DNA from: Sipunculus nudus | Taxonomy: Eukaryota; Annelida; Sipuncula; Golfingiida; Sipunculidae | Length of the DNA: 64,000 bases | Direction of reading: 5' to 3' | Assembly (NCBI GenBank): GCA_026874595.1 | Contig: CM049308.1 | Coordinates: forward strand, 94,359,624 to 94,423,623 | Part shown: one piece after another, positions 1 through 13,300 of the stretch | Layout: the number at the start of each line of letters is the position of its first letter | Numbering within the stretch: the first letter of the stretch is position 1 | Made by a program: the position numbers and the translations under genes | Notes under the pieces: generated by a model | What the model was told of the DNA's origin: nothing | Seen by the model: only the letters and a program-made list of their open reading frames with translations | The model's database searches: none

Positions 1-960
1 ATTTATGAACCCCGCTGACAGAGAGATAAGTAATATCTGCAGGTACAGGCAACTTGGTACAGATACAATAAAATACATGTGACCTGAACAGGTTTTCTGG
101 CCACAAAAGACAAAAGAATAACAGTGTTTGGTGGAATATTCTGTTTGTAGATTTATCAAGATCTTATATGTACCTTGTTTACACTATCAAGGATTCCATC
201 AAATAATCATGAAAAAAGATATAGTTCTGTCACTTGTCAAACTTTCATGAAATTTCACTATATACCATTAGATAAATCTTATAAATTTTACCTGATAGAA
301 CACATTTGTCTAAAAAACCTTTGTGTAAATAATCTTTTATCATATATAGCTCCCAAAAGATAATGAAATTATTCAAGCAGTCTGAGGAATATTCAAAGGA
401 ATATCATTTGTACAAGAATGTTACTTTCTTTTAAAATAAAACATTTATGTTTCAGTCTTCTTTATGCAGTTTTAAAATAGTTTATTGTTCTTTCAAGAAT
501 ATACAATTATCATCTGTTCTTGGTCATCTATCTGTTCTGTTCAATATATCCTAAAAATGTTTTTTTTATGATGTACTGTGTAAATATTAACTTTCTGCTT
601 AGACCATCATACTTTCCTGTAAAAAATGACTGTTCAGGTCATCATTCTGTTCTACAGATTTTGACCTTCTTTTGACCTAGGTTGTTATCCTGTTCTACCT
701 TCTTTATTCCAATTTGGTGATACCTCTTATTTGTTGACCCCAAAAAATATTTGAAAGCATAATTTCTTAAATGAAACCAAATCCTCCACTCCTGATAATG
801 TTAAGGTGAACTGTCACCGTCTTTCATTGGCATTGTAGTTGTATTGGACAAGCATTGTTTGTATTATATGACATGATCAAACTTGAGCTTGTTAACAATG
901 CAACTGGCTATTAATTAAAATAAAACAGAATTTTTTATCATAATTAACAGAGGCCTTTCT
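1..960. other. AT-rich sequence without recognised gene
   Basis: Short open frames only, no splice-supported coding similarity. A weak acceptor-like ctgcag near position 36 on the minus strand does not continue the kinase. Confidence 0.6.
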
Positions 961-2225
961 TTCATTTTTTGTCATCATTCTCTAATACAGACATTGTTTA
1001 GCTTTCTTTCATTTTTGGTTATCATTCTCCTCTACAGACATTGTCAAGCTTTCTTTCATTTTGGCTCATCATTCTCTTCTACAGACATTGGCTATCTTTC
1101 ATTTTCGGTCACCATTCTTCTACATCAATGGCTTTCTTTCATTTTGGGTATCGTTAGCTGCTACAGATATTGGCTTTCTTTCATTTTGGGTATCATTAGC
1201 TGCTACAGATATTGGCTTTCTTTCATTTTGGGTATCATTATCTTCTACAGACACTGGCTTTTTTTCATTTAGAGTCATCATTCTCTTCTACAGCCACTGG
1301 CTTTCTACCATTATGGGTATTCATTATCTTCTACATATATTGGCTTTCTTTCATTTTGGGTATCATTATCTTCTACAGATATTTGCATTCTTTCATTTTG
1401 GGTCATCATTCTCTTCTACAGACATTGACTTTCTTTCATTTTGGGTCATCATTCTATTCTACAGACACTGGCTTTCTTTTATCTCGGATCACTATATACT
1501 TCTACAGACATTGGCTTTCTTTCATTTTTGGTGATCATTCTCTTCTACAGACATTGACCTTTAACTTTTGTCCTAGGTCATCAATCTCTACTACAGGCAT
1601 TGTCCAGCTTTCTTTCATTTTGGGTCATTGATCTCTTCTACAGACATTGTTTTTTTTCATTTTGGGTCATCATTCTTCTACAGACATTGGCTATTTTTCA
1701 TTTTGGTTCACCATTCTCTTCTACAGTCACTGGATTTCTTTCATTTTGGGAATCATTATCTTCTACAGACATTAGCTTTCTTTCAATTTGGGTCATCATT
1801 CTCTTCTACAGACATTTGCTTTCTTTCATTTTGGGTCATTGTTCTCTTCTACAGACATTGGCTTTCTTTCATTTTGGATCATCATTCTTTACTACAGACA
1901 TTGACTAGCTTTCTTTCATTTTGGGTATCATTCTCTTTTACAGACATTGACTAGCTTTCTCTTATTTTAGATCATTATTCTCTACTAATGACATTGTCTA
2001 GCTTTCTTTCATTTGGGGTCATCATTTTCTAAAAGAGACATTGTCTAGCGTTCTTTCATTTTGGGTCACCATTACCTTCTAAAGACTTAAGCTTTCTTTC
2101 ATTTTGGGTCACCATTATCTTCCACCCTGGCTTTCTTTCATTTTGGGTCACTGATCTCTTCTAAAGACACTGGCTTCTTTCATTTTGTCATCATTCTGTT
2201 CTACAGATATTGACCTTATTTTGTT
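960..2225. repeat. Minisatellite, irregular ~42-bp unit, about 29 copies
   Basis: Units contain ctttctttcattttgggtca and catcattctcttctacagac. Unit length varies from about 38 to 46 bases. Forward open frames across it are products of the repeat. The motif TCATCA..TCT..T.TAGACAT is shared with the next array, so the two may be relatives. Confidence 0.9.
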
Positions 2226-2650
2226 CTGGGTCATCATTTTGTAGACCTAATGTGATCTCATATGACTGTGATGTCAGACTCATCTAACCTCACACTCAGT
2301 TTTCAAGGTCTTTCAGGAATATTCATTGTTGTAGGTTTTTTCAGTCCCCTGGGGGACCATACATAATGCACTATATGGTTAGTTGTTCAATATTTGCCTG
2401 GAGCCCATGACAAGTGCTCATTAACTCCTTGGTGGAGATGGATACTACCTTGCTTTAAGACCAAAGCTCAGAGTTGTGGTATAGAAATTTGGTCTAAATG
2501 GGAAATTAAACTGATATTGATATCAGACTATAAATGGAACTTTGTTAAGTGTAGATCAGTACCCAGACTGTAATATTCTTAAATTCTAACTGATCATTCT
2601 TATCTGTATGTATCACTCTTTCACTGTGTTTGGTCATAAATCTTTAGGTA
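2226..2650. other. Spacer between two minisatellites
   Basis: Low-copy AT-rich sequence with no coding similarity that I recognise. Confidence 0.5.
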
Positions 2651-5600
2651 GAAAGTATTATTCTACTGCTCTGGACCATCAATCTGTTCTGTAGACATTA
2701 ACACTACTGCTCTGGGTCATCAATCTGTTTTGTAGACATCAATATTCTACTGCTTTGTGTCATCAATCTGTTTTGTAGACATTACTTTTCTACTGCTCTG
2801 GGTCATCAATCTTTTTTGTAGACATCAATATTCTACTGCTCTGGGTCATCAATCTTTTTTGTAGACATCAATATTCTACTGCTTTGTGTCATCAATCTGT
2901 TTTGTAGACATTACTTTTCTACTGCTCTGGGTCATCAATCCTTTTTGTAGACATCAATATTGTACTGCTCTGGGTCATCAATCTGTTTTGTAGACATTAC
3001 TTTTCTACTGCTCTGGGTCATCAATCTGTTTTGTAGACATCAATATTCTACTGCTCTGGGTCATCAATCTTTTTTGTAGACATCAATATTCTACTGCTCT
3101 GGGTCATCAATCTTTTTTGTAGACATCAATATTCTACTGCTCTGGGTCATCAATCTGTTTTGTAGACATCAATATTCTACTGCTCTGGGTCATCAATCTT
3201 TTTTGTAGACATCAATATTCTACTGCTTTGTGTCATCAATCTGTTTTGTAGACATTAGTTTTCTACTGCTCTGGGTCATCAATCTTTTTTGTAGACATCA
3301 ATATTCTACTGCTCTGGTTCATCAATCTTTTTTGTAGACATCAATATTCTACTGCTCTGGGTCATCAATCTTTTTTGTAGACATCAATATTCTACTGCTT
3401 TGTGTCATCAATCTGTTTTGTAGACATTAGTTTTCTACTGCTCTGGGTCATCAATCTGTTTTGTAGACATAACTTTTCTACTGCTCTGTGTCATCAATCT
3501 TTTTTGTAGACATCAATATTCTACTGCTTTGTGTCATCAATCTGTTTTGTAGACATTAGTTTTCTACTGCTCTGGGTCATCAATCTTTTTTGTAGACATC
3601 AATATTCTACTGCTTTGTGTCATCAATCTGTTTTGTAGACATTACTTTTCTACTGCTCTGGGTCGTCAATCTTTTTTGTAGACATCAATATTCTACTGTT
3701 TTGTGTCATCAATCTGTTTTGTAGACATTAGTTTTCTACTGCTCTGGGTCATCAATCTGTTTTGTATACATTAACACTCTACTGCTCTGGACCATCAATC
3801 TGTTCTGTAGACATTAACACTCTACTGCTCTAGACCATCAATCTTTTTTGTAGACATTAACACTCTACTGCTCTGGACCATCAATCTGTTTTGTAGACAT
3901 TAACACTCTACTGCTCTGGATCATCAATCTGTTCTGTAGACATTAACACTACTGCTCTGGACCATCAATCTGTTCTGTAGACATTAACACTCTACTGCTC
4001 TGGACCATCAATCTGTTCTGTAGACATTAACACTCTACTGCTCTGGACCATCAATCTGTTCTGTAGACATTAACACTCTACTACTCTGGACCATCCATCT
4101 GTTCTGTAGACATTAACACTCTACTGCTCTGGACCATCAATCTGTTCTGTAGACATTAACACTCTACTACTCTGGACCATCAATCTGTTCTGTAGACATT
4201 AACACTCTACTGCTCTGGACCATCAATCTGTTCTGTAGACATTAACACTCTACTGCTCTAGACCATCAATCCATTTTGTAGACATTAACACTCTACTGCT
4301 CTGGACCATCAATCTGTTCTGTAGACATTAACACTCTACTGCTCTGGACCATCAATCTGTTCTGTAGACATTAACACTCTACTGCTCTAGACCATCAATC
4401 CATTTTGTAGACATTAATACTCTACTGCTCTGGACCATCAATCTGTTCTGTAGACATTAACACTCTACTTCTCTTGACAATCAATCTTTTTTGTAGACAT
4501 TAACACTCTACTGCTCTGGACCTCAATCTGTTCTGTAGACATTAACACTCTACTGCTCTGGACCTCAATCTGTTCTGTAGACATTAACACTCTACTGCTC
4601 TGGACCTCAATCTGTTCTGTAGACATTAACACTCTGCTGCTCTGGACCATCAATCTGTTCTGTAGACATTAACACTCTACTGCTCTAGACCATCAATCCA
4701 TTTTGTAGACATTAACACTCTACTGCTCTGGACCATCAATCCATTTTGTAGACATTAACACTCTACTGCTCTGGACCATCAATCTGTTCTGTAGACATTA
4801 ACACTCTACTGCTCTGGACCATCAATCTGTTCTGTAGACATTAACACTCTACTGCTCTAGACCATCAATCCATTTTGTAGACATTAACACTCTGCTGCTC
4901 TGGACCATCAATCTGTTCTGTAGACATTAACACTCTACTGCTCTAGACCATCAATCCATTTTGTAGACATTAACACTCTACTGCTCTGGACCATCAATCT
5001 GTTCTGTAGACATTAACACTCTACTGCTCTGGCCCATCAATCTGTTCTGTAGACATTAACACTCTACTGCTCTGGACCATCAATCTGTTCTGTAGACATT
5101 AACACTCTACTGCTCTGGACCATTAATCTGTTCTGTAGACATTAACACTCTACTGCTCTAGACCATCAATCCATTTTGTAGACATTAACACTCTACTGCT
5201 CTGGACCATCAATCTGTTCTGTAGACATTAACATTCTACTGCTCTAGACCATCAATCCATTTTGTAGACATTAACACTCTACTGCTCTGGACCATCAATC
5301 TGTTCTGTAGACATTAACACTCTACTGCTCTGGACCATCAATCTGTTCTGTAGACATTTACACTCTACTGCTCTAGACCATCAATCCATTTTGTAGACAT
5401 TAACACTCTACTGCTCTGGACCATCAATCTGTTCTGTAGACATTAACACTCTACTGCTCTGGACCATCAATCTGTTCTGTAGACATTAACACTATACTGC
5501 TCTGGACCATCAATCTGTTCTGTAGACATTAACACTCTACTGCTCTAGACCATCAATCCATTTTGTAGACATTAACACTCTACTGCTCTGGACCATCAAT

Positions 5601-6305
5601 CTGTTCTGTAGACATTAACACTCTACTGCTCTGGACCATCAATCTGTTCTGTAGACATTAACACTCTACTGCTCTGGGCCATCAATCTGTTCTGTAGACA
5701 TTAACACTCTACTGCTCTGGACGATCAATCTGTTCTGTAGACATTAACACTCTACTGCTCTGGACCATCAATCTGTTCTGTAGACATTAACACTCTAATG
5801 CTCTGGACCATCAATCTTTTTTGTAGACATAAACACTCTGCTGCTCTGTACCATCAATCTGTTCTGTAGACATTAACATTCTACTGCTCTAGACCATCAA
5901 TCCATTTTGTAGACATTAACACTCTACTGCTCTGGACCATCAATCTGTTCTGTAGACATTAACACTCTAATGCTCTGGACCATCAATCTTTTTTGTAGAC
6001 ATAAACACTCTGCTGCTCTGGACCATCAATCTGTTCTGCAGACATTAACACTCTACTGCTCTGGACCATCAATCTATTCTGTAGACATTAACACTCTACT
6101 GCTCTGGACCATCAATCTGTTCTGTAGACATTAACACTCTAATGCTCTGGACCATCAATCTTTTTTGTAGACATAAACACTCTGCTGCTCTGGACCATCA
6201 ATCTGTTCTGCAGACATTAACACTCTACTGCTCTGGACCATCAATCTTTTTTGTAGACATTAACACTCTACTGCTCTGGACCATCAATCTGTTCTGTAGA
6301 CATTA
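2650..6305. repeat. Large minisatellite, 43-bp unit, about 85 copies
   Basis: The unit contains ctactgctctggaccatcaa and ctgttctgtagacattaaca. Two blocks are visible: 2750-3760 is rich in gggtcatcaatcttttttgt variants, and 3760-6305 in ggaccatcaatctgttctgt variants. A third variant (tagaccatcaatccattttg) recurs every two to five units in the second block, giving higher-order structure. Confidence 0.95.
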
Positions 6306-8150
6306 TTTTATGCTGTTGTATGCATTCTTTTGCACTTATAGTTTTTCCCTATATGTTTGTTTGATCCATGACTGTAAACCTTACACTGGACAATTTTTTG
6401 CTCGGTTTTATTAACTGGGTTTTTGTGGTTAAGAACATTATTTTAGCAAATGTCAACCATTTGAAATGCAGTTTTCACACACTTGGTTCACACATCTATT
6501 TCTTGAACTCTGATGATTTCTTAAATTATTTTAAGACAACAACCTCTGCCAGAATTCTACAGTCTATTCTTTCTACAAATGTTAATGTTCATTTTTATAT
6601 TCTTTGATCTATTCTCCCCTTGATTAGATGTACTGACTGCAGTATCACCTGTCAGGTTAAAAGTACTCATCTGTCATTACCATCAATCATTCTAACATTG
6701 TATTTCATAACTTTAATCCTAGCATCCAGATTATTCTCTTACTGCCCCTGTGAATGATAAGGACAAGTCATACTGAGTCTATTCATCACACTATCATGTG
6801 AGTTAAGTAGAGGGTTCAAGGCCTGACAAACTGATAGAACTCATAAAGCTGGTTAACCACAGTAACCACACCCCCACCCCTAGCCCCAAACATAAAAATG
6901 TTCTTCACTAGAGAGTTTAACTTTGAAGGTAACTAAAATTGGCCACATGTGAGAGTTGATATCAAAGGAGAATTCCTTTCAGTGCCTGTGACAGCAGATG
7001 ATCATCAGTTTGCTGGGGGGGGGGGGGGGGAGCTCCCTGGACAGGCTGGTGGTCCTGCTGTCCCAGCAGATGTGCCCACAGGCAGTGCTGCTGCAGCTAA
7101 AGGACTTGACAGAGATGGAGACAAGCACCTGTTGTGATGCAGCCTGATAAAAGCCAGGACAGAACTAGGAGCAGTGCTACATCAGCCAGGTGGCTGTTAC
7201 CTGTCCCTATGGTCAAAAGGTCAGTAGTAAAATTTAACTCACCTTGAGACACCCACCACAGAACCCCAACTGTACAATCCCCAGGGTAAGACTATACTGG
7301 TCTAACTAAACATGAAATATGCGGCCTACATTTTTATTGTGGACAGACTAGGAATCGGGCCAGATACAGTGGCTATTAGCTATTATGCAAACGAGCCTTG
7401 TCGCCAACTCCTTGTGAAGCTGACAGGGTTGGCTCCGGCAACTCGATAAGCGCCAGTCTGGCAGGCTGGCCCAAAGGGTTACCCTGGCTGGGAGACCAAG
7501 CAAAAATAACGTACACAGCCGCCTCCTATCACTACACTAAGTAGACTGACTCCAATCCCCAATTCAAGCTGTCTAGACGCTCATTTGGAGGCGGCCATCC
7601 ACAAACACTAGCATGCCCATTAGGCCAACCAACCAATCAGAAGCCTTCATTCGAGTTTGCCTGCCATACTGTCTGAAGGCAGTGGCGGCCAGTCACGGTG
7701 GTGCCACCAACCAGACTATATACATAACCCCTGCAAATCATACGCAGCCTGGTGTAATGGTTTAAACAACAAAGAAACCACAAGCAAGTCACTAATATGT
7801 AACACAAATAGTCACTAATAATATGTGTCAATTCATCTTAGTGATACAGACATCTGAACTAGTTTCACACCCTGAGGCAAAGCTTTTTTATTAAACTGGA
7901 AGGCAAAAGTTAAAAAAATAAGATACGGGAAAAACGGTAAAAACATTTTAATGACATAAATCCCACTCTATTTTAAATCTATATTTTATATTCAATTATA
8001 TCTGTTGAAAGATAAGAAACCTAAGTAAAAATGCTGTAGCCAATTTTATAATTATATCATTACTATTATTATTATTATTATTATCATTATTAAAATGTTA
8101 ATTCCAATTATGAGTTTCCCATTTTTATATAACTAACTATGCAACAGAAA
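6306..8150. other. Low-repeat stretch with a 16-base G run; no gene recognised
   Basis: Contains a homopolymer of 16 G at 7015-7030 followed by a relatively GC-rich, non-repetitive stretch to about 7830. Minus-strand frames here show no kinase C-lobe motif. It could hold regulatory sequence or a non-conserved exon; I cannot tell. Confidence 0.5.
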
Positions 8151-8154
8151 TGGT

Positions 8155-8277
<123 letters not shown>

Positions 8278-8929
8278 TTACTTTTGTATACACAATAAAT
8301 AAAGAGATCAACAATAACTGTCCCTGTGGTTATTATCTCAGATCTGCAGAAACATTACCACACAAAAACCTAAAGTTGATATGTAATAATGGCACTTGTG
8401 ATACATGTAATTAAGTTCCCTGCCAGCATGCCCTCTCCACTGCATTATGAGCACAGTAACAATATTAGATGTCACAAAACCAGTCTGTGATATGTGTGGG
8501 CTATATGAAGACGTGAGGCCGTGTTGTGTAGAACGTAAATCATCACTTTTTGGAAGCATTAACTACTCTGGGGCCAGAATGGGGAATTATGGTATGCATA
8601 GCATTTATTTCCCCGTAGACCTGGTGGCCACAACTGAGTGTGGCTAGACACTGAGCGTTTGGCAGACTGCTACCAAAGAAACATAAACAATTGTGATAGA
8701 CTTATAAAACCGCCATTACTTGTCTCAGCTCTTTGCGTTGACTAATTATGCTTGGCATTCTGGTAGTCATTGGTAGTAATTTCAACACTAGGGGGCACTA
8801 CCTACACCAGTACTTCTGATATAGTTGCTTTTCAAAGCTACAGTGTAAAGTGGATTTATCATAACTGCCTGAGTATTATAGTTGTTCCAGGAATAATATA
8901 AATAACAGTTATGTTTCTCGTGTTTCAAG

Positions 8930-9190
8930 TAAATAATTGATATATTTTCTGGACTTTCAGGTGCACAGCGGAGACACTTTCTGATCTTTTCCAAGTCCAT
9001 AACTGTGGTATTTTCTGGACTTTTCAGGTACACAGACTTTATAATTTCTTGACTTTTCAACTACATAGATATATTCTGGACTCCCAAGTACATATAGCTG
9101 ATGCATTTTCTGGACTTTTAAAACACATAACAGATGTACTTTCTTGTCTTTTCAAGTATACTGCATGATATATATTCTCTTGACTTTTAA
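8930..9190. repeat. Degenerate ~45-bp tandem repeat
   Basis: Five or six diverged units marked by ttttctggacttttcaggta. Confidence 0.6.
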
Positions 9191-9483
9191 ACTGAACTTA
9201 ATCACCTTTGTTTATTTAGTTTGCAATGTATTATGGCACCAGCTATTGCACACAATCAGAGGGTGTTGCAGCAAGCAAAGGCCAATTGACACTCACACAT
9301 ACAATCATACATAGGTACCAGATTCTGAAACTGTCAAAAAGGTCACAGATAATTAGAAGAAATCACACCTTGTAATGGGCTATGTATACTCTCTGATATC
9401 TGGTGATCTCCTCTAAGGTAAAAGTTTGTGACTGTGATGGGCAACTGAAGTGCAAGTCACTAAAGGTCATAGAAAAGAAACAA

Positions 9484-9884
9484 GCCTCATACCCCCGCCC
9501 TCCAGGCAGGGTTTAAACACTGTTAGCTGAGATTCCAAATCCACAGAGTGCCTCATACCCCCAGCCCCCAAGGCAGGGTATAAACACTGTTAGCTGAGAT
9601 TCCATATCCACAGAATGCCTCATACCCCCAACCCCCAAGGCAGGGTATAAACACTGTTAGCTGAGATTCCATATCCACAGAATGCCTCATACCCCCAACC
9701 CCCAAGGCAGGGTATAAACACTGTTAGCTGAGATTCAATATCCACAGAATGCCTCATACCCCCAACCCCCAAGGCAGGGTATAAACACTGTTAGCTGAGA
9801 TTCCATATCCACAGAATGCCTCATACCCCCAACCCCCAAGGCAGGGTATAAACACTGTTAGCTGAGATTCCATTTCCACAGAAG
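9484..9884. repeat. Tandem repeat, 67-bp unit, 6 copies
   Basis: Units begin gcctcatacccccaaccccc at 9484, 9550, 9617, 9684, 9751 and 9818 and are nearly identical. The array lies about 300 bases beyond the exon 15 donor. Confidence 0.95.
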
Positions 9885-10181
9885 GCAGATCTGGCAAGCA
9901 TATCAAAATAGATTTTGACTAAATAAGTAAGATGAGATTCCATATGAGCGGACTTGGAATGCGGAATGTCTATCCAGCAAAACAAATCGCACATGCAGCA
10001 AATTTGGCAGGTTCTGTATGGCATCCCAGAACACACAGAAAATATGCTTGTTGCTGTGCCCATAGGCCTATAAATGATTATTAAACAACACGCATCCTGT
10101 ATCCTGCATGCCACATTCTATTAATATCAAATCTTTGCTTTAGTGGGAGATATATGTAAGAACACTTTGGTTAGTACTTAC

Positions 10182-10319
10182 AGCTGGTCTGAACAATTGT
10201 CCGGCTTTTCCATGCGGTAACCCTCTTTTAGTCGCTTCAGGATATCTTGGTTGGCAATGGTTGGGTATGGTGTTCCTCCTAGTGTAATGATCTCAAACAG
10301 GACCACGCCATAAGACCAT
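10182..10319 (-). CDS. RTK exon 15: kinase alpha-F and alpha-G region
   Basis: 138 nt, phase 2 in, phase 2 out. Acceptor cttttattcag, donor CAGCT|gtaagt. It encodes WSYGVVLFEIITLGGTPYPT and KRLKEGYRMEKPDNCSDQ. The T-L-G-G-x-P-Y-P and G-Y-R-M-x-K-P-x-x-C motifs are the alpha-F to alpha-G region of RTKs. The remaining C-lobe segment (the usual M-x-x-C-W and R-P helix) is absent from this exon. I did not find it between 1 and 10181, so the last exon(s) are probably beyond the left edge. The intron upstream is about 11.7 kb and holds the 42-bp array. Confidence 0.93.
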
Positions 10320-13300
10320 CTGAATAAAAGAAATTGTCCAGGTGAAAAGTCAGACCATCTGGATCAACATAAAACATGTCAAGGTAATCTGTTAAACCAT
10401 CTGGATAAAAACAAAACAAAAAAAAACAATTCAAGGTGATCTTTTAGACCATTTGGATCAAAACATATCAAGGTGATCTGTAAAACCATCTGAATCAAAG
10501 CAAAACATGGCAAGGTGATCTTTTAAACCAACTGAATCAATGCAAAACATGGCAAAGTGTTCTGTAAAAGCATCTAGATCAAAACCAAATATGGCAAGGG
10601 GATCTGTAAAACCAACTGAATCAAAGCAAAACATGGCAAGGTGATCTGTTAAACCAACTGAATCAAAGTAAAACATGGCAAGGTGATCTGTAAAAGCATC
10701 TGGATCAAAACCAAACATGGCAAGGTGATCTGTTAAACCAACTGAATCAAAGCAAAACATGGCAAGGTGATCTGTAAAAGCATCTGGATCAAAACCAAAC
10801 ATGGCAAGGTGATCTGTTAAACCAACTGAATCAATGCAAAACATGGCAAGGTGATCTGTAAAAGCATCTGGATCAAAACCAAACATGGCAAGGTGATCTG
10901 TTAAACCAACTGAATCAAAGCAAAACATGGCAAGGTGATCTGTAAAAGCATCTGGATCAAAACCAAACATAGCAAGGTGATCTGTTAAACCAACTGAATC
11001 AAAGCAAAACATGTCACGGTGATCTGTTAAACCAACTGAATCAAAGCAAAACATGGCAAGGTGATCTGTAAAAGCATCTGGATCAAAACCAAACATAGCA
11101 AGGTGATCTGTTAAACCAACTGAATCAAAGCAAAACATGTCAAGGTGATCTGTTAAAGCAACTGAATCAAAGCAAAACATGGCAAGGTGATCTGTAAAAG
11201 CATCTGGATCAAAACCAAACATAGCAAGGTGATCTGTTAAACCAACTGAATCAAAGCAAAACATGTCAAGATGATCTGTTAAACCAACTGAATCAAAGCA
11301 AAACATGGCAAGGTGATCTGTAAAAGCATCTGGATCAAAACCAAACATAGCAAGGTGATCTGTTAAACCAACTGAATCAAAGAAAAAAACATGTCAAGGT
11401 GATCTGTTAAACCAACTGAATCAAAGCAAAACATGGCAAGGTGATCTGTAAAAGCATCTGGATCAAAACCAAACATAGCAAGGTGATCTGTTAAACCAAC
11501 TGAATCAAAGCAAAACATGTCAAGGTGATCTGTTAAACCAACTGAATCAAACCAAAACATGGCAAGGTGATCTGTAAAAGCATCTGGATCAAAACCAAAC
11601 ATGGCAAGGTGATCTGTAAAACCAACTGAATCAAAGCAAAACATGTCAAGGTGATCTGTTAAACCAACTGAATCAAAGCAAAACATGTCAAGGTGATCTG
11701 TAAAACCAACTGAATCAATGCAAAACATGTCAATGTGATCTGTAAAAGCATCTGGATCAAAACCAAACATGGCAAGGTGATCTGTTAAACCAACTGAATC
11801 AAAGAAAAACATGTCAAGGTGATCTGTTAAACCAACTGAATCAAAGTAAAACATGTCAAGGTGATCTGTTAAACCAACTGAATTAATGCAAAACATGTCA
11901 AGGTGATCTGTAAAAGCATCTGGATTAAAACCAAACATGGCAAGGTGATCTGTTAAACCAACTGAATCAAAGCAAAACATGGCAAGGTGATCTGTTAAAC
12001 CAACTGAATCAAAGCAAAACATGGCAAGGTGATCTGTAAAACCAACTGAATCAATGCAAAACATGTCAAGGTGATCTGTAAAAGCATCTGGATCAAAACC
12101 AAACATGGCAAGGTGATTTGTTAAACCAACTGAATCAAAGCAAAACATGTCACGGTGATCTGTTAAACCAACTGAATCAAAGCAAAACATGTCAAGGTGA
12201 TCTGTAAAACCAACTGAATCAATGCAAAACATGTCAAGGTGATCTGTAACAGCATCTGGAACAAAACCAAACATGGCAAGGTGATCTGTTAAACCAACTG
12301 AATCAAAGCAAAACATGTCAAGGTGATCTGTTAAACCAACTGAATCAAAGCAAAACATGTCAAGGTGATCTGTAAAACCAACTGAATCAAAGCAAAACAT
12401 GTCAAGGTGATCTTTAAAAGCAACTGAATCAAAGCAAAACATGTCAAGGTGATCTGTAAAACCAACTGAATCAAAGCAAAACATGTCAAGGTGATCTGTA
12501 AAATCAACTCAATCAAAGCAAAACATGTCAAGGTGATCTGTAAAACCATCTGGATCAAAGCAAAACATGGCAAGGTGATCTGTAAAACCATCTGAATCAA
12601 AGCAAAACATGTCAAGGTGATCTGTAAAACCAACTGAATCAAAGCAAAACATGTCAAGGTGATCTGTAAAACCAACTGAATCAAAACAAAACATGTCAAG
12701 GTGATCTGTAAAACCATTTGGATCAAAGCAAAACATGTCAAGGTGATCTGTAAAACCATCTGGATCAAAGCAAAACATGTCAAGGTGATCTGTAAAACCA
12801 ACTGAATCAGAACATAAGAAGTCAAGGTGATCTGTAAAACCATCTGGATCAAAACCAAACATAATAAAGGTAATCTGTTAGACCATCTGGATAAATCTGA
12901 AAAATAAAACAAGTCAAGGTGACCTGTTAGACCATCTGGATCAAACAAAAACATATCAAGGTTATCTGTTAGACTTTCTGGATTACAAAATAAAAAAAAC
13001 ATGTCAAGGTGATCTGTAAAACCATCTGGATTGAAACCAAACATGTCAAGATGATCTGTTAGACCTTCTGGATCAAAACAAAACATGTCAAGGTGATATG
13101 TTAGACTATCTGGATAAAAAAAAACATGTAAAGGTGATCTGTTAGACCATCTGGATCAAAACAAAATATATCAAGGTGATCTGTCAGACCATCTGAATCA
13201 ATACCCAACAGATCAAATAACCGATCTGTATAACATGCGAGAAACATCAAATATGTGATCCATAAAAAGATTTATATCAAAATACAACACAAAAATGAGC

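Noticed and set aside
1-36. Possible RTK exon after cctgcag on the minus strand
   Set aside because: In the required phase it gives eleven residues and a stop without kinase similarity.
960-2225. Several 90-157 codon plus-strand frames
   Set aside because: They follow the ~42-bp minisatellite in different frames, are low complexity and have no splice or homology support.
6949-7210. Possible last RTK exon after ttttatcag on the minus strand
   Set aside because: It is open in the right phase but Ala/Pro/Ser-rich, without any kinase C-lobe motif, and crosses a G16 homopolymer.
7430-7500. 5S rRNA-like ctgggagacca
   Set aside because: Only a short match to the 5S internal region; the rest of the gene is absent.
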